The position numbers were made by a program, and so were the translations under genes. Shown here piece by piece: positions 38,101 through 51,048 of a DNA stretch of 64,000 nt (positions are counted from its first letter, which is position 1; every line of letters begins with the position of its first letter). The notes below the pieces were generated by a model. It saw only the letters and a list, made by a program, of their open reading frames with translations, was not told the origin of the DNA and ran no database searches. This DNA comes from Rhodamnia argentea (taxonomy: Eukaryota > Streptophyta > Magnoliopsida > Myrtales > Myrtaceae). The stretch lies in assembly GCF_020921035.1 (NCBI RefSeq), contig NC_063151.1:26666934-26730933 (forward strand), in the 5' to 3' direction.

Positions 38101-41100
38101 TCATCATAAGTAACATTACTATGTCCTTTGACATAAATGCGCGATATTTGATTGTAAAATTGGAAACGTTGTTTGAATCCTGCAGTTTACGTGGAATACC
38201 AAGTGAAGATCTTAGGACATTGAAAGAAAAGCTCCAACAAGAGGTAAATAATTTTCCTTATGTATGGCTACACTGCTTGGACATTGATACGCGTAATCAG
38301 CTTTGGTTGTGTCACTACTTCTGAGAGAGTGAGATAAGGAGGGCACTATGAATTTATCCGTGAGAGGGCCTAATTCCCGCCCTCTTAAGCCCATCTTATT
38401 GCGTCAAGAAACTATAGTCATATTATGTATCTTTGTCAAATCTTTTGATGCTTGCCTGCTTGGGGATTTACAAACATGTTTGAGATGTTCTGCAGTTCTG
38501 CACCTTCTTCCTCCGAATTAGCCTGATTCTAAGAGATCTGTCTGCATGAACATGTCCAATATGTGTGCAATGGCTGAACGAATAAGGTATTGGTTTAGAT
38601 GATGTAGCTTAAATACGAACAGTAACACTTTTGGGTAAATATTGTGTGTCATACCTTGCAAGATAGGAGCAAAGTATGCATTACGTTTTTCCCAATTGCC
38701 ATAACACCCTATAAAGAGTAAAATTTACATTTCTTTTGGAAATTATAGTTTCTTTCCTTTATGTGGTACTGTTAATCCACTTGTTTTAAGTGTAACTCAA
38801 TGACCAGCGTCAACATGAGTTTGTATGACTCGATCAAAATGCTTTTGTTTGTTCAGGCAGCTGAAAACCTGGGAATGGCTATGGTATACACTCTTGTTAC
38901 ATCTGCAAAAGACTGGTTGTCTGAAAGATTTTGTCAAAACGACAGCACTGAGGACCTTGAAGAAGAGGCAGCAAAGGATGAGGTAACTATATTTCCATCT
39001 TTCAGAATCCACGGCCCTTGGCTAATATCCTATAGTAAGACCATACGTGTGGGAATTAAGTGAAAGTGCTACTGATATTTTGAACCTTCCCTTGTCTTGG
39101 AAATTGAGTCTCTCTGGATTGCTGCAGCTATAGTGTGAATCATGATTCTGCAAGGAAAAGCTTGGTTTTTTATAATGACCCTTGGTACTGACATCAAGGG
39201 AAAATAGGCTGGCTGAATCTAGCATGAGATTAGATATTTGACTCCTGTTTCCCTCGTTATATTGCTATATATTGATGAAGAAGGATTGACTGCTTATTAT
39301 GTATATAAAATCTTCCAGTTGTAAGTTCTTAGAAAGAGCATTCCTTTTGTTAATGGTTCGGAGTGAACGTGGACCTATTGTTTGCAAACTTTTTTTTTTT
39401 TTTTCTGCAGACTGTCTAGCTTGAGAATGTGTGGAAAGATGATAGCAGAATTTCTTCAGGAGTTTGTGAAAGGATCACATTCTTGTCTTGTCTTATTCAA
39501 TCCATGCATCACAAAACCTCGAAAGACACTGCAGTTTTTATACTGTTGATATTTTCAGTTATGGCTAAGTGAATGCACATCTTGGTCAAATATTTGGGAT
39601 TGTCATTCAGTAGATGGTGGCAGAGTTTTTCTTACTTTTTGTTGCCTCTCAGATAGTTGTGCCCCATGGAGAACCAGTCACTGTGGATACGTTTCTTGCA
39701 TGGAGAGAAAGGTTTGAAGCAGAGTTGGCACTAGAGCGAGCAAAGTAAGCTTCAACACAATATTTTGTCCATTTCTCCTACTGTCAGCTTTGCATTATCT
39801 AGGGATAGATTCTTATCTTGCATCATTTCCTTTTGCCAATTGTAGTCATAGTTGATGATTTACTGTTATGCGGAAAGAGCTGATTTGAACTGCTCTTAAT
39901 CGCATTTCGTTTACTTTTGTTTGGGAGAAAATAGAAATTGAAGAAAGGAAAAATTCCAATGTAAACTGACTACGACATCCTTCAACGACCAATGGAAGAG
40001 CCCAATGGGTAGTTATGGTTGTAGGGCTTAGGAGCTCGTTGGTATTTTGGGTCGATGGAGGGCCCAATAGAAAGAATTCTTTTATTTTCAGTACCTTCCT
40101 TTTCGCTTGGGTTTCCTGAAGAGAAGAACGAGATTCCATTTTACTCCGATGCTGTCCAGGAACTTAAAATAGTTCTCCTATTTGTGACTGATTTGCTATT
40201 ATAGGATTTTCTAGTTGTGAGCAGGCAAATCCGTAGAACAATTTTAGATCTTTGTTTCACCTGCTAGTGTAACCAATTTTGTGTGATGATATGATGATAG
40301 GGCAATAGAAGATCGGTAAAAAGTGGGAACTTTCTAGCCTACTAATGCGGAAATTCCCTGTGGGGGCAAATGTTTCATCTTCAATTAATGACAGCAATGG
40401 CTGGGTGCCTTGGTTATGAGAGATAGAGCTACTCCATCCTGGGAAAGACTCTTACTTATTATCCAAGATTAGTTTCTCAATACCTCTGTATATTGTCACA
40501 ATGGAAGTTAGACTGAAAGCAACGTGTTCACATAGAACCTGAAGTAGTTTCTGGGTCATCATTTCTCACAGTTATGAGCCTATGCTTTTCAGTTCAGCCC
40601 TTGTCCTAGTATTCTTGACAGATAATGGCAACATGTATTTCAGGCTAATGCCCGAGTCTGTACTCACAGCAACCAAGGAAAAAAGGCTCACTGGAAGACA
40701 GTGGTTTGAAAGTGGAAGAGCGGTAACTGACTTCTTCACGGTTCTCATATATCGTTCTATTTTATGCCTGATTTTCGTCTTTTATTATTGAACTGAATAA
40801 TGGCCTGCAAACGGTGCGAAAAATGCATAGGCTGCCTAAAATGATTCCTGAAGTTGGTTCATGTGGTCCAACAAAAATAGCCTATGAGGTAGTAAATTCT
40901 GAGGATGGACTGATGTTTCTTCAAATACTGAGAAAGTTTTTCCCTATCAGTAATACTCATGTGAAAGAGGAAGGAAAGAAATTATAAAATCGAAGATTTT
41001 TGATCTCTGAGAGAAAAGAGATGCTGGACTGACCAGTGGGCAGTCCACAGTGGGCCAGTGGGGTCACAGGAAGAAAAACTATGAGCAGCATCAGTCACTC

Positions 41101-41573
41101 TTGAATCTCGCTGCATGCCAGTACTAAAATTTGAAATGATAGAACTTGTGGATTAGCCTGTGATATATTTAGTTTGTCAGTGTTTATGTGCTTATCTGCT
41201 GAGAATAGTAGAATTGCATTTAAATAAGACGTGGGCCGTCATCTTGCATAAATAGCATTTCCGTGTGAAAAAAAAGCCTTAAAATTATAGTTAATCTCCA
41301 CTTTTAACAGAAAGGTACAGCCACGGTTGCGGAGGAATCTGATGAGGAGGATGAGGAAGAAATTGACTTTGATGACGATGATTTTGAAGGTAATCTGTAT
41401 TTGTCTTTTTTCTTGGACAAGCATTTTTGTTGCTGTGGATCGATTTATATTTGGATGGTCATGGTTGTAATTCTCTCTGAATTATAATGGCAGATGACGA
41501 AGAAGACATGCTGGAGCACTATCTGGCCGAGAAATCAGATTCATCCGCTCATTCATCTAGGAGAATGAGCTAA
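35149..41573 (+). CDS. RWD-domain protein, RWDD1/DFRP2-like
   Basis: Eleven exons (35149-35155, 35905-35970, 36077-36144, 36691-36724, 36856-36925, 38186-38243, 38857-38982, 39653-39744, 40644-40722, 41311-41389, 41494-41573) join in frame to 252 residues. Exon 1 is only 7 nt, and the protein starts MTEYELEQSMEIEALEAILM. The RWD domain covers about residues 1-115 (ESGLNTSNKCFQINISP, LIFSHTERYPDEPP, ENLGMAMVYTLVTSAKDWLSE). The C-terminal part has PHGEPVTVDTFLAWRERFE, LTGRQWFESGRA and an acidic DDDDFE/DDEEDMLEHYLAEKS end, as in RWDD1/DFRP2 proteins, which bind and stabilise DRG GTPases linked to translation. The exon 2 acceptor (35903-35904) has a weak pyrimidine tract and was chosen because it gives the family start. 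SYP81-type genes were not seen nearby. Confidence 0.9.
35169..35203 (+). repeat. (CTT)n microsatellite in intron 1 of the RWD gene
   Basis: About ten CTT triplets directly after the 7-nt first exon of the RWD gene. CTT repeats near plant transcription starts are common and may act in promoter function. Confidence 0.85.
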
Positions 41574-42959
41574 ACCAAAAGTTGCGGGGGGAGTCGTGAA
41601 TTATCTGGACGGAAGGACCTATGTGCACGACCTTGTAACTTGCTCATTCGGCATTAGTTATTTCTCGAGGCTAGCCACACGATTCGACTGCTCGGCATTA
41701 AGTTGTGACATGAGAAGAAACATGGTAGCGGATAGAGCGAGACTATGCAGATGATGGGTTCCTTTTTCATTTCTCCTCTCTGCAAACTGGTAAGAATTAC
41801 AAAGCCAGAGCAGTTTGTGTTGTAACGGGGAACCATAATCTTTTTCGCTGTACTCGGGGGGGTCATTAGTATTGGAAGCTTGTTGCATCCGGCCTTGAGA
41901 TTATTCCTTGGATTTGGGGACAAATATGTGGATCAACAGTGCCGTGGGTCAGTGGTCATTCTTTCACTTAAAAAAAATTTCTTCAAGGCGAATTCGTGCC
42001 GGAGTCGGTGGTAATGCAAGTCATAACGGGGTACTCGATTCCAAAATGTGCAGGATTTGTGGCGATACATTTAGCTTACGATCGTGTCCGTCGTTTCATA
42101 TCAGGGTTAATGAGAGAGATCATAGATTGACTTTGATATTGAACCGAAGAATGCATTTATCTTTCCAAAGTGAGAGGGCGCCTGTTGGAGAGACCTTTGA
42201 CTCTCCTACTTCTGTTTCTCATGATTTTCACCGAATCTGTTATTTATTACAGCACATGAAAAAAGGAAACTCAAAACCGCACTTTTTCTGCCGAGCGAAT
42301 TAGAAAAATTAGAAAAAGACATTCAAAGTGCAAAAAACATCCTGTTTTGATTCTTCGATGTTAATATTATTAGGATTCGGCACACAATTACAAAGAAGTA
42401 AAGCACAAAAAATTGAGTGATGAGATTTTATCTTGATTCGCCCTTAAATTAAGTATGCGGGTTATGTCCAGCAGAAGATTTCATTATAATTAAAACATGT
42501 TATATCACTCAATTACAAACAAAAAAGAGTATATAGGGCAATACATATTCATGGGCTCAAGCCTAAACTACTAATTAAAAATTATGAGCTCAAATTATAG
42601 AAGCTCTCTGGCATTTTTCTGTTATCGATGGAGAGCATGAACTATGTCCTAATAAATATGCTGCTAAAAAAATGAAATTGGGATTCTTTTCAAACATTAA
42701 CGTTGGGGCCAAATCATGTGTTCCCGTGCTTAATCTTTAGTCAAATTGGGCTGGGCCTTGTTCTTTACAAAGGCCCATACCAAGCCCGAAGAGCTTGCCC
42801 TTTCTTCAAGCTAAACCCAAATCTTACATCGCAAAGCAAAACTTCCGCGTCCCTTCTCATTTCCTTCAATCTCTCTCTCTCTCTCTCTCTCTCCCCTCTC
42901 TCTGTGTTTTCTTCAATCAATCAAGCGTAGCTCGGGGCTCTACGTCTGCTTCTTCAACC
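41574..42959. other. Intergenic region between RWD and UBP6 genes
   Basis: About 1.4 kb. It holds the 3' flank of the RWD gene, AT-rich sequence at 42300-42700, and a (CT)n tract at about 42870-42900 in the likely UBP6 leader. The longest open frame has no recognisable domain. Confidence 0.5.
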
Positions 42960-45900
42960 ATGCTTAGAGGTTAGCTTCTTTCAACGCTCGTTCTCATCGA
43001 AATCTCTTCTTCTTCTTTCTTCTTCTTCTTTTTTATTTCCTGTTTTACTTTGCACAATTACGAGCACGTTGTTTGCCGAGAGGCTTGATGCAACCGCTGA
43101 GCTCCATGCGTTGTGTTCGCTAATAATTTGGGCAATCATCGATTCGTGAACGAACTCTTTCTGTGATGTTTGAGCGACTGATTCACGCTCATATGGTTCG
43201 GATCCTTGTACTGCGATTTGAGTGCGTGGGAATTTGGAAGCTATACGCTTCCGTATGATTTGTAGTCGCTCTGATGTGAACTAGTTTAATTGTGGGCGAC
43301 TGGTGAATCTCCTTCTGCTTTGGTGATTTTCTTGAATGCTTGTTTGAATCGGCAAGATGTTCTATGTATGCTCGTGGAGAATCTAGGCTTCTGTTCACTT
43401 CATCAGTTCTTCTTTCAGTGATTTGCACAATCATGTATATAGTGCAGCTCAGTTGATGTTGGCCATTTGATACCTCCTGGAACACTGATCATGGTATAGG
43501 ATGTTTGCGCCCTGTCAACTACTGTACTTTACATAACGAGTCAATGCAAAAACTTCATTCTGAGATCATCTTAAACTGTCTGAGAGACTTTGGTTAATCA
43601 ATAAAACACAAATAATTTCCGACAGAACTTCGAGAAGAGTGAAGCGTATTCTCCATCCTTCACTTCAATATTTAAGAGGCATATGGTTAAGGTATGATTC
43701 TAGCAGAAACTGAAATGACTCATTAGTGAAGCAGTCCATCATATGCAGATGTATACTTGGGTTCCGTGTGTAAGTAATAACCTTTGTCTAGTATCTATGA
43801 GAAATACAAAGTAATAGTTGGAGTGGGTGGATTGTGTTCAGATGACCATGGTTTCAGATTTGTCTTTGTTCAAAAGCTTGCCTGTTAATGGTTCCCTTTT
43901 TTGTCACCTACCTGCTAATAATACTTGGCGCCTAATTGCCTCTTTCACCATGTTTCTGATCTACATAATGCATCTCTCTGTTCTGACGATTGAATTTTTC
44001 TGCCATCTATAGTGAGTGTTAAATGGCAAAAGGAGGTCTTTCCAGATGTCGAAATTGACACTAGCCAGCCACCTTATCTTTTCAAGTGCCAGTTATATGA
44101 TCTAACAGGAGTCCCACCGGAGAGGCAGAAGATCATGGTTAAGGGTGGTTTACTAAAGGTACTTACTTTTCCTTGCATACACTTTTAGTAGATCCACTCC
44201 TTATTCTTGTATATTGTCCTTACTGTTGAGTTTCGTTCCCTACACTACATATGGTTGAAAGTATTTTACTCTGTTACACAGGATGATGCTGACTGGAGTA
44301 CATTAGGAGTCAAGCAGGTAATAAGCTTAATTGCATTTTTCCTTCTGGATTTGCTTTTCACATGAGAATTTCTCATAAATTTCCTTTTTTTTTTTCCTTG
44401 TGCTTGTGGATAGTGTGTGCTACCTAGTTACTTTACTTTTTTAGATAAGGGTAGATGGTGAAAACTGGATCAGAAGGTGAAAGATGTTTCCATTTTCACT
44501 TATGTGAACGTTTAGAAAATATACAACTATCTATTGACGCACATCTAGGTCAAAGCATTAGGTTTCCTTATATGGAGGCATATTGTTTTCTCCATTTTGA
44601 GGCTCATTTTTTTTTCTGTTTTGATGTACTCTTTCTTATCCTAGATTTACTATTTACCTACTTTTTTTTAGTAGAAGTAAACAATTGTACCTTGTCAATG
44701 TTGTTTCACTGTTTCAGAAATGGAGAAACTTATTTTCTTGGTCTATCAATTCTGTTAGAATAGATTTATTCAGCCAAGTATCCTTTTTTCTTCTTATCGG
44801 CTTGTTCATAAATGTGGTCGGAAGAAATATAGGGATGGATTGGATCAAGGGAGCAAATGAGCCAAAATTATATGGGAAATTGGAAAATAAAGTATCGACA
44901 TCATTCAACAGAAAAAAAAAGGGCCGTGTTATGGTCAAGTTTGTGTGACTGTGTATCCTCTGAGAAATAGCAGGTGCACTGAAGTCTGTTTGTTCTTTTG
45001 TTTGACTATGGATTTAGCACCTCTCTTATTCACTATCCTTATAATATTTCTGTTTCACTCGTAACTTTCAGTTTCTTGGTTTGAAGACCCAAACCATGTC
45101 GATGAACTTTAGCAATCCTTTGTTGTGTAATTAGTTTTCTAAATATTAATTCATCGAAATGAACTTGTATAGGGCCAAAAATTGATGATGATGGGAACTG
45201 CAGATGAGATAGTGAAGGCCCCAGAAAAGGGTCCTGTATTCATGGAAGATCTTCCAGAGGAAGAACAAGCTGTCACATTGGTAATTGTTTAGCTTGGTGG
45301 CATACTTCTAGTTGCAATTAAGCAAAATGATAATTTACTCCACCCATTTGATAAAGTATTCTACCTGGTTTAACGACAGCTACCCAATATTCGGTAAATC
45401 CTTTACCTGAACCCATACGTGTTTCCGTAGGTCTTACCATAACTGGTTTGTCTGGAAGTATATGTACCCATATTTTTCCACCATGGCGCACATTTCTTGT
45501 CATTGCTCGTTGGTTTACTTTCAATTATTTTAATATTACATCCCATGTCTTGGAATTTATAATGCATCCATTGTGACCTATGAGGAACTATCAAAACTTT
45601 TTCCATGGTAGCTGTAGCGATATTAGTGAGTGTTTTTTCCCCTCTGTTATAAGCATAAATTTTTTGCCTTTCTGCTTTTTTGACCAATGCTTTTTCTTCA
45701 GGGTCATAGTGCAGGATTATTGAACTTAGGAAACACCTGCTACATGAACTCTACCATTCAATGCTTGCATTCAGTTCCAGAATTGAAGTTTGCTTTGCAT
45801 CAGTTAGTCATCTACTCTTCTGACTTCTCTTTTTACCCTTCATTCATTTTTATTTATTTTTTAACCACTGACCATGACTGATATTTTCTTCTTCATGCTG

Positions 45901-48900
45901 TAAATCTTGACTAGGTATCCCCAATCTGAAAGGAGGAGTGATTTGGATCACCCTTCTCACATGTTAACTGTTGCAACCCGCGATCTGTTCAATGAACTCG
46001 ATAAAACTGCCAAACCAGTTGCACCAATGCAATTTTGGATGGTTTGGGCTTTGATCCTCTGTGGTTTATTTTAATATCATCTTTCTTTGGCCCTTTTACT
46101 TTGCTGGCTCTTTTGAGTATCGCCATCTGTCATGTTTTGCAATGGGTACATACTTTTACAGAAACAAAGCAGTGTTATTCATTGTTGGGTGAGATATAAG
46201 TTGATTTGTTTCTTCAGGAAAGAAATTGCTTCGTGATATTTTGTAGGTTGTAGGCAGTTAACAGGGAACTGAAAGTAATATATGCCTACTGTGATGTATT
46301 CTTGTATAATACTATGATAAAAATGTTTTCACTCTTTTAAGTTTGTGGTTTATAGACAAGGTTGAGTTTTATACCATTAAGCATGCCATGCTTTATGAAA
46401 TAAAACGAGCTGTAACTAGTGATTCGAATGCTGATAGAGGATTCTTGGAATCTCTGCTTTGATTTTACAACAGCTAAACTTATAGGTATAAACAGAGATT
46501 GTATCCATGAATCAGATTATCACAAAGTTTTCGTACTTTTTCGATTTGCTGTTCTATAGGCAAAGTTGATTTTATATGAACGTTACAAACTCTTTTATTT
46601 AGCTGGTACATCTTCACAGTGCTTAGGATAAGGAAACAGGCATTATCATCTCTTTTTTTCATATTTGCAGTTGTTGCGCAAAAAGTATCCTCAATTCGGC
46701 CAGCTACATAATGGTGTCTTCATGCAGCAGGTTCTCTCGCAGCAAGAATTTAAATGCGTCTCATTGTTAAATGTATTAGTGATTATAGAATTTTTTTTTT
46801 TTGTTTTTCTGAACAGGATGCTGAAGAATGCTGGACTCAAATATTATATACTCTTTCTCAGTCCCTTAGATCACCAGGTGCCAAGTATGTAGCTTGTTTC
46901 AGCTTGTCATCTTAATTGGCCATAAGCAAGGTTCTTAGTGATCATTGGAAGTATTCCCTGATAATTTGGTCTTATAAGCTGTTTTTGAGATTGAAAGAAA
47001 AACAACTTGAAGGTGTTTTCTACTAAAAGCTATCCATTTGATTGACTATGAATTTGAATTTGACAAGGGCAAATTAATTTCAGTTTTGGGCATATTTAAC
47101 TTGTGTTAATATCTTCCAACTAGAGTTGGTTGAGCATGGGTATTTGTAAATTTCTTGAATGGCAAAGAAAAATTACAGGACATCTTAAAAAGGCATTTTT
47201 TAGAATGGTTTGGGATGAGCCGATCAGAAGATTATTTCTCCTCCTCTATCTGAAGATTCTAGCTTCTGATTCACATTGCTGCAAGTTATTATTGTAGGCT
47301 TTGAGGTAAGAAGTTTTTTGGCTTTGAGTTGAGGGAGTTTTATCGTATGATATTGTTAAGAGTGAATAGATTATACAGGGGTAGCATTGGGCAGTTTTTT
47401 TTAGTCAAATTTGCGATCACTTAACTGACGATAAGTGTCCATTCATATTCATGTCAATGTCGTTTAGAAATAGAGCTTTTGAATCATTGGCATAAGACTT
47501 TAGGGTCTGTTGGTCTATACTTTAATTTCTTTTTCCTACATTTACTTTCCCCCCTAAAGTTGCAACAAAGAGGAAAAAACATGTAATTGAGTTTTGAAAG
47601 TATATATGATCATAAATGTCAATATTTTTATGTTTTGAAATATTAATGGTTTGCATTCAATAAACGTCAAATTGTGAGAGCTGTGAGATTTGGGCAAAGA
47701 AAAGGGTAAAATAGTAAAAAATAGGAGTCACTACAAAGAGTCCGGTATTAATGTTTCTTGAGTATTTAAAGTATTTATGTACCATTATTATTGGAACATT
47801 ACAAGTTGGGAAACGAAAAATATGATAGTTGTTTTCATAAAACCATCCTCGACAACTTCTAGGCTGCTTCTTATGTGCATGTATATTCAGATGATTTATC
47901 ACTCTCACTTTGTCTTTTTTATCATTATGTGCTGGTTTACATGTTTATTAGTCATTCTTCCGTTTCAACTCATGGTAGTTATACATGTTAATTGTTAACT
48001 GCAGCGAAAATCCAGAGACTGTGAAGGAACTTTTTGGAGTTCAACTCATTAGCAGGTGTGCAATCAACGTTTTTAAAGCTATATTTGTGGAGTTATTCCG
48101 TGATTAGCATGTTCATTGGGTCACCTTGTTGGGCAATATTAATTTATGGACTTCGCATATTTCATTTTAGCTTTTACTTTAATTAGGATTTCAATTTGGA
48201 ATTCCCCTGCAAATGTCATGTCATTCGGACATCAATATTCTCTTCCAAAATGGCTACATTTCAATGCTTGGCAAATCTTTCTCTGTTCCAGTTTTTTTAA
48301 CCCTAAATTCTGAACTCAAATATGTATTCATAATGTTGGATATCTAGGATGCATTGCCAAGAAAGTGGTGAAGAAAGCTCAGAATCAGAGACAGTTTATT
48401 CACTTAAATGCCATATATCACATGAAGTGAACCATTTGCATGAAGGTCTAAGACATGTAAGTTGTCTCCCCCCTAGTAAATTGTTCTGGTAGATCACTGG
48501 ATGCCAGTGTTTCAAGGATTTTGTTATTAACTGTAACATTTACTGTTTGAAATCATCCTTATGTAATGGTTGTTAATTGGTAATTAGTAGACACTTCCAA
48601 TACCAAGGAGGGGCTTGTGTCTGATTATGTAGTTGGTGAGGCAATAGTTACCAAGGCTATGTGTATGGCATTGAGACCAAGGGTCGGCCCAGTCTGTTAG
48701 CAGGCCCGTTCCTGGGTTTGAGTCTCTTGCTCCCCTGCTTCATGTTACTATTCACAGTTGGCTCCATTCGAAAATAACTGCGGCCGTCAGTATGTAACTT
48801 AGCTAGGATGAAAATTCATGAGTTTCGAATGCTTTGACTTCTTATAAATTGCAAGCTAAAGAGAATAGATTGCGTAGTTAGTTGCCTACTCTGTGAACAC

Positions 48901-51048
48901 AATGTCTAAACAAGATTAGCTGAAAATGTTGCTCCATTTTTCTGAAGAAATTGGAAGAACTTCGGTTGTTTTTTCTATCTTCTGAAAACTTCCCTTGATA
49001 TGTTGTAAAAGATAAGCAGAATTTGGTAGATGGCCTGAGCTTTTATGGAGTAGCTACAGTTTACATTTCTAACCAAATCAGAGAATGATCTTTGCTAATT
49101 TGTCAAATGCTCATGAGTAGAGGTATGAATTGTTCGTTGTATTTTTTTTAACATGTTGAATGAGTTATCTGTGCTCTCTTTTCCAGTAGTGAGACGGTAG
49201 ATACCAGCATCTTTTTACAATTATTTCAATTCATGTAGGGGTTGAAATCAGAATTGGAGAAGGCTTCCCCATCCCTGGGGCGGAGTGCAATCTATTTGAA
49301 AGAGTCTCGTATCAATGGCTTACCGAGGTAGCTTGGCTTGATTTTCTTATATATGATTGTAATGGATTTCTGGGTTTTCACTATGTACTATACTGAAACG
49401 TGCCCTTTGAGATATTTACAGTTCTCATTCAACGTCTTCTTGCAGATACTTGACCATTCAATTTGTTCGTTTTTTCTGGAAGAGGGAGTCAAATCAGAAG
49501 GCCAAAATTTTGCGGGTAAGATGTTCTGCAAGCTTTCTTTTAAGGGATTCATCAGTGTTAGAGCCTTTCCCTTTATTGAGGGGGTGTATAAGATCTCTAA
49601 CGTAAGTTGACTAACTAAATTTCACCTGCTCTCAGAAAGTAGATTATCCATTGGAGTTGGATGTTTATGATTTTTGTTCAGATGAGCTACAGAAAAAGCT
49701 GGAAGCTCCTCGCCAGGTTTTGTCTATTACTGGTCTCAGCGATAATCCTTTTAAGTTCTACTCTTTCTTATGCTGATCATTCATTTGTTATTGGAGCACC
49801 AGCTTCTTAGGGATGAAGAAGGGAAAAAGCTTGGTCTGAAAGCAACAAAGAAGAGTTCTACTTCAAAAGAGAATGACGTGAAGATGTCTGATGCCGAGGT
49901 GAGTGAATGATTATACTCATGCAAATAAATGTATATAAATGAAGTTTTACATTTGGATGTCTGATGTATCTACTGCTGGACAGGGTTCATCAAATGTAGC
50001 TGTGGAATCATCTTTAGCTGCTGCACAGGATGGTAAGCCTTTCCAACACTTCAAATATCTTTATAAGCTTTTAGTACCTGACACACTTGATGCTTGTCTC
50101 CTTATTTGGTTGCTTGCAACATCGTTTTGTATTTTGGGGATGAAGTTATGCTAATGCTGATTCCCTAGTTACTTCTTTGCCTCTTGAGGGAATTTTGTTT
50201 ATGGAAAGTGATGGTCGTAGCTCCTATGTCAGAGTCTATTTGCAATATGTTTATTTATTTATTTATTTTGTTTGGTCAGACTATTTGCAATACGTTGATA
50301 TCAGGCTTTTTGTGGTTTTCTCCCTATTAAAGACTGCTATTGCTATAATTTGTTCAGCCAAAAGAAAAATGCTTTTGTGATTCCAAATTGCCTCGTAATA
50401 CTAAGAAAAGATGTGATCTACCATGTGATTGCATACGCGTGCTCCCTCTTCCTGTTTCCGTGGGACTAGCTCCGGCTGGTGATGACCCTCTCTATTCTCA
50501 ATCTTACCTTTAGATGCGCCAGTTGAGGAGAAACAGTTGACAGGAATTTATGATTTGGTTGCTGTATTAACTCACAAGGGCCGGAGTGCTGATTCAGGAC
50601 ATTATGTTGCTTGGGTCAAGCAAGAAAGTGGTTAGTTATCCGCTATTCTACTTTCCAGCCAAGGAAAATCTGCTATTTCATTCTGGTATTCTTTCTGTTC
50701 AATGTGATTTTGAACCAAGAGTTGATGTCGGTTGTAGGTAAATGGATTGAGTTTGATGATGATAATCCTATTCCTCAGCGGGAGGAGGACATCACGAAAC
50801 TATCTGGAGGAGGTAAGCTCATCCAGATTTGTTATGAAATTCCATCTTACTATGGACCTGGTCCACAGTCTTTAAATTTGTACGCCGCATCTGCGCGATT
50901 GCAAGGAGAACCGGGGTGCTTGTGGCCTGTCCTCTTTTCCAGATTATTAAAAATCTTACTTTCATTGGTGTTTTTTTGTTCTTCCTTTTCAGGTGATTGG
51001 CATATGGCGTACATATGCATGTACAAGGCTCGAGTTGTTCCCGTGTGA
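42960..51048 (+). CDS. UBP6: Ubiquitin carboxyl-terminal hydrolase 6/7 (proteasome-associated, USP14/Ubp6 type)
   Basis: Eighteen exons (42960-42969, 44013-44158, 44282-44317, 45173-45280, 45702-45802, 45915-46041, 46671-46730, 46817-46884, 48005-48055, 48348-48456, 49239-49327, 49446-49515, 49636-49716, 49803-49898, 49984-50032, 50514-50630, 50738-50812, 50993-51048) join in frame to 482 residues, the length I recall for Arabidopsis UBP6. An N-terminal ubiquitin-like domain (residues 1-77: [30 protein letters not shown]) docks on the 26S proteasome. The USP domain has the Cys box [11 protein letters not shown] (Cys113), the QQDAEECW motif and the His box [12 protein letters not shown] (His430), so it should be active in trimming ubiquitin chains at the proteasome. 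Exon 1 is 10 nt (MLR plus one base); the family usually starts MPTVSVKW, so the first three residues differ. Intron 4 carries a plastid-like insert. Confidence 0.97.
45330..45530 (-). pseudogene. rpl16: Nuclear plastid-DNA fragment: part of rpl16 in UBP6 intron 4
   Basis: The minus strand reads a C-terminal stretch of chloroplast ribosomal protein L16: [58 protein letters not shown]. From memory the plastid protein reads [20 protein letters not shown] and [21 protein letters not shown]. Several differences fit C-to-T or G-to-A decay (Arg to His twice, Thr to Met), the usual fate of methylated plastid inserts in the nucleus. Similarity stops near 45330 and becomes poor above about 45530; sequence up to 45690 may belong to the same insert but I cannot place it. 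It is not part of the UBP6 message. Confidence 0.8.

Noticed and set aside
41908-42303. Plus-strand frame of 131 codons after the RWD gene
   Set aside because: Probably downstream flank; no domain, and a lone CRICG motif is not enough for a zinc finger.
48580-48745. tRNA-like B-box (gggtttgagtctc) suggesting a tRNA or SINE in a UBP6 intron
   Set aside because: No cloverleaf can be drawn, the A-box is weak, and no target duplication or poly-A tail was found.
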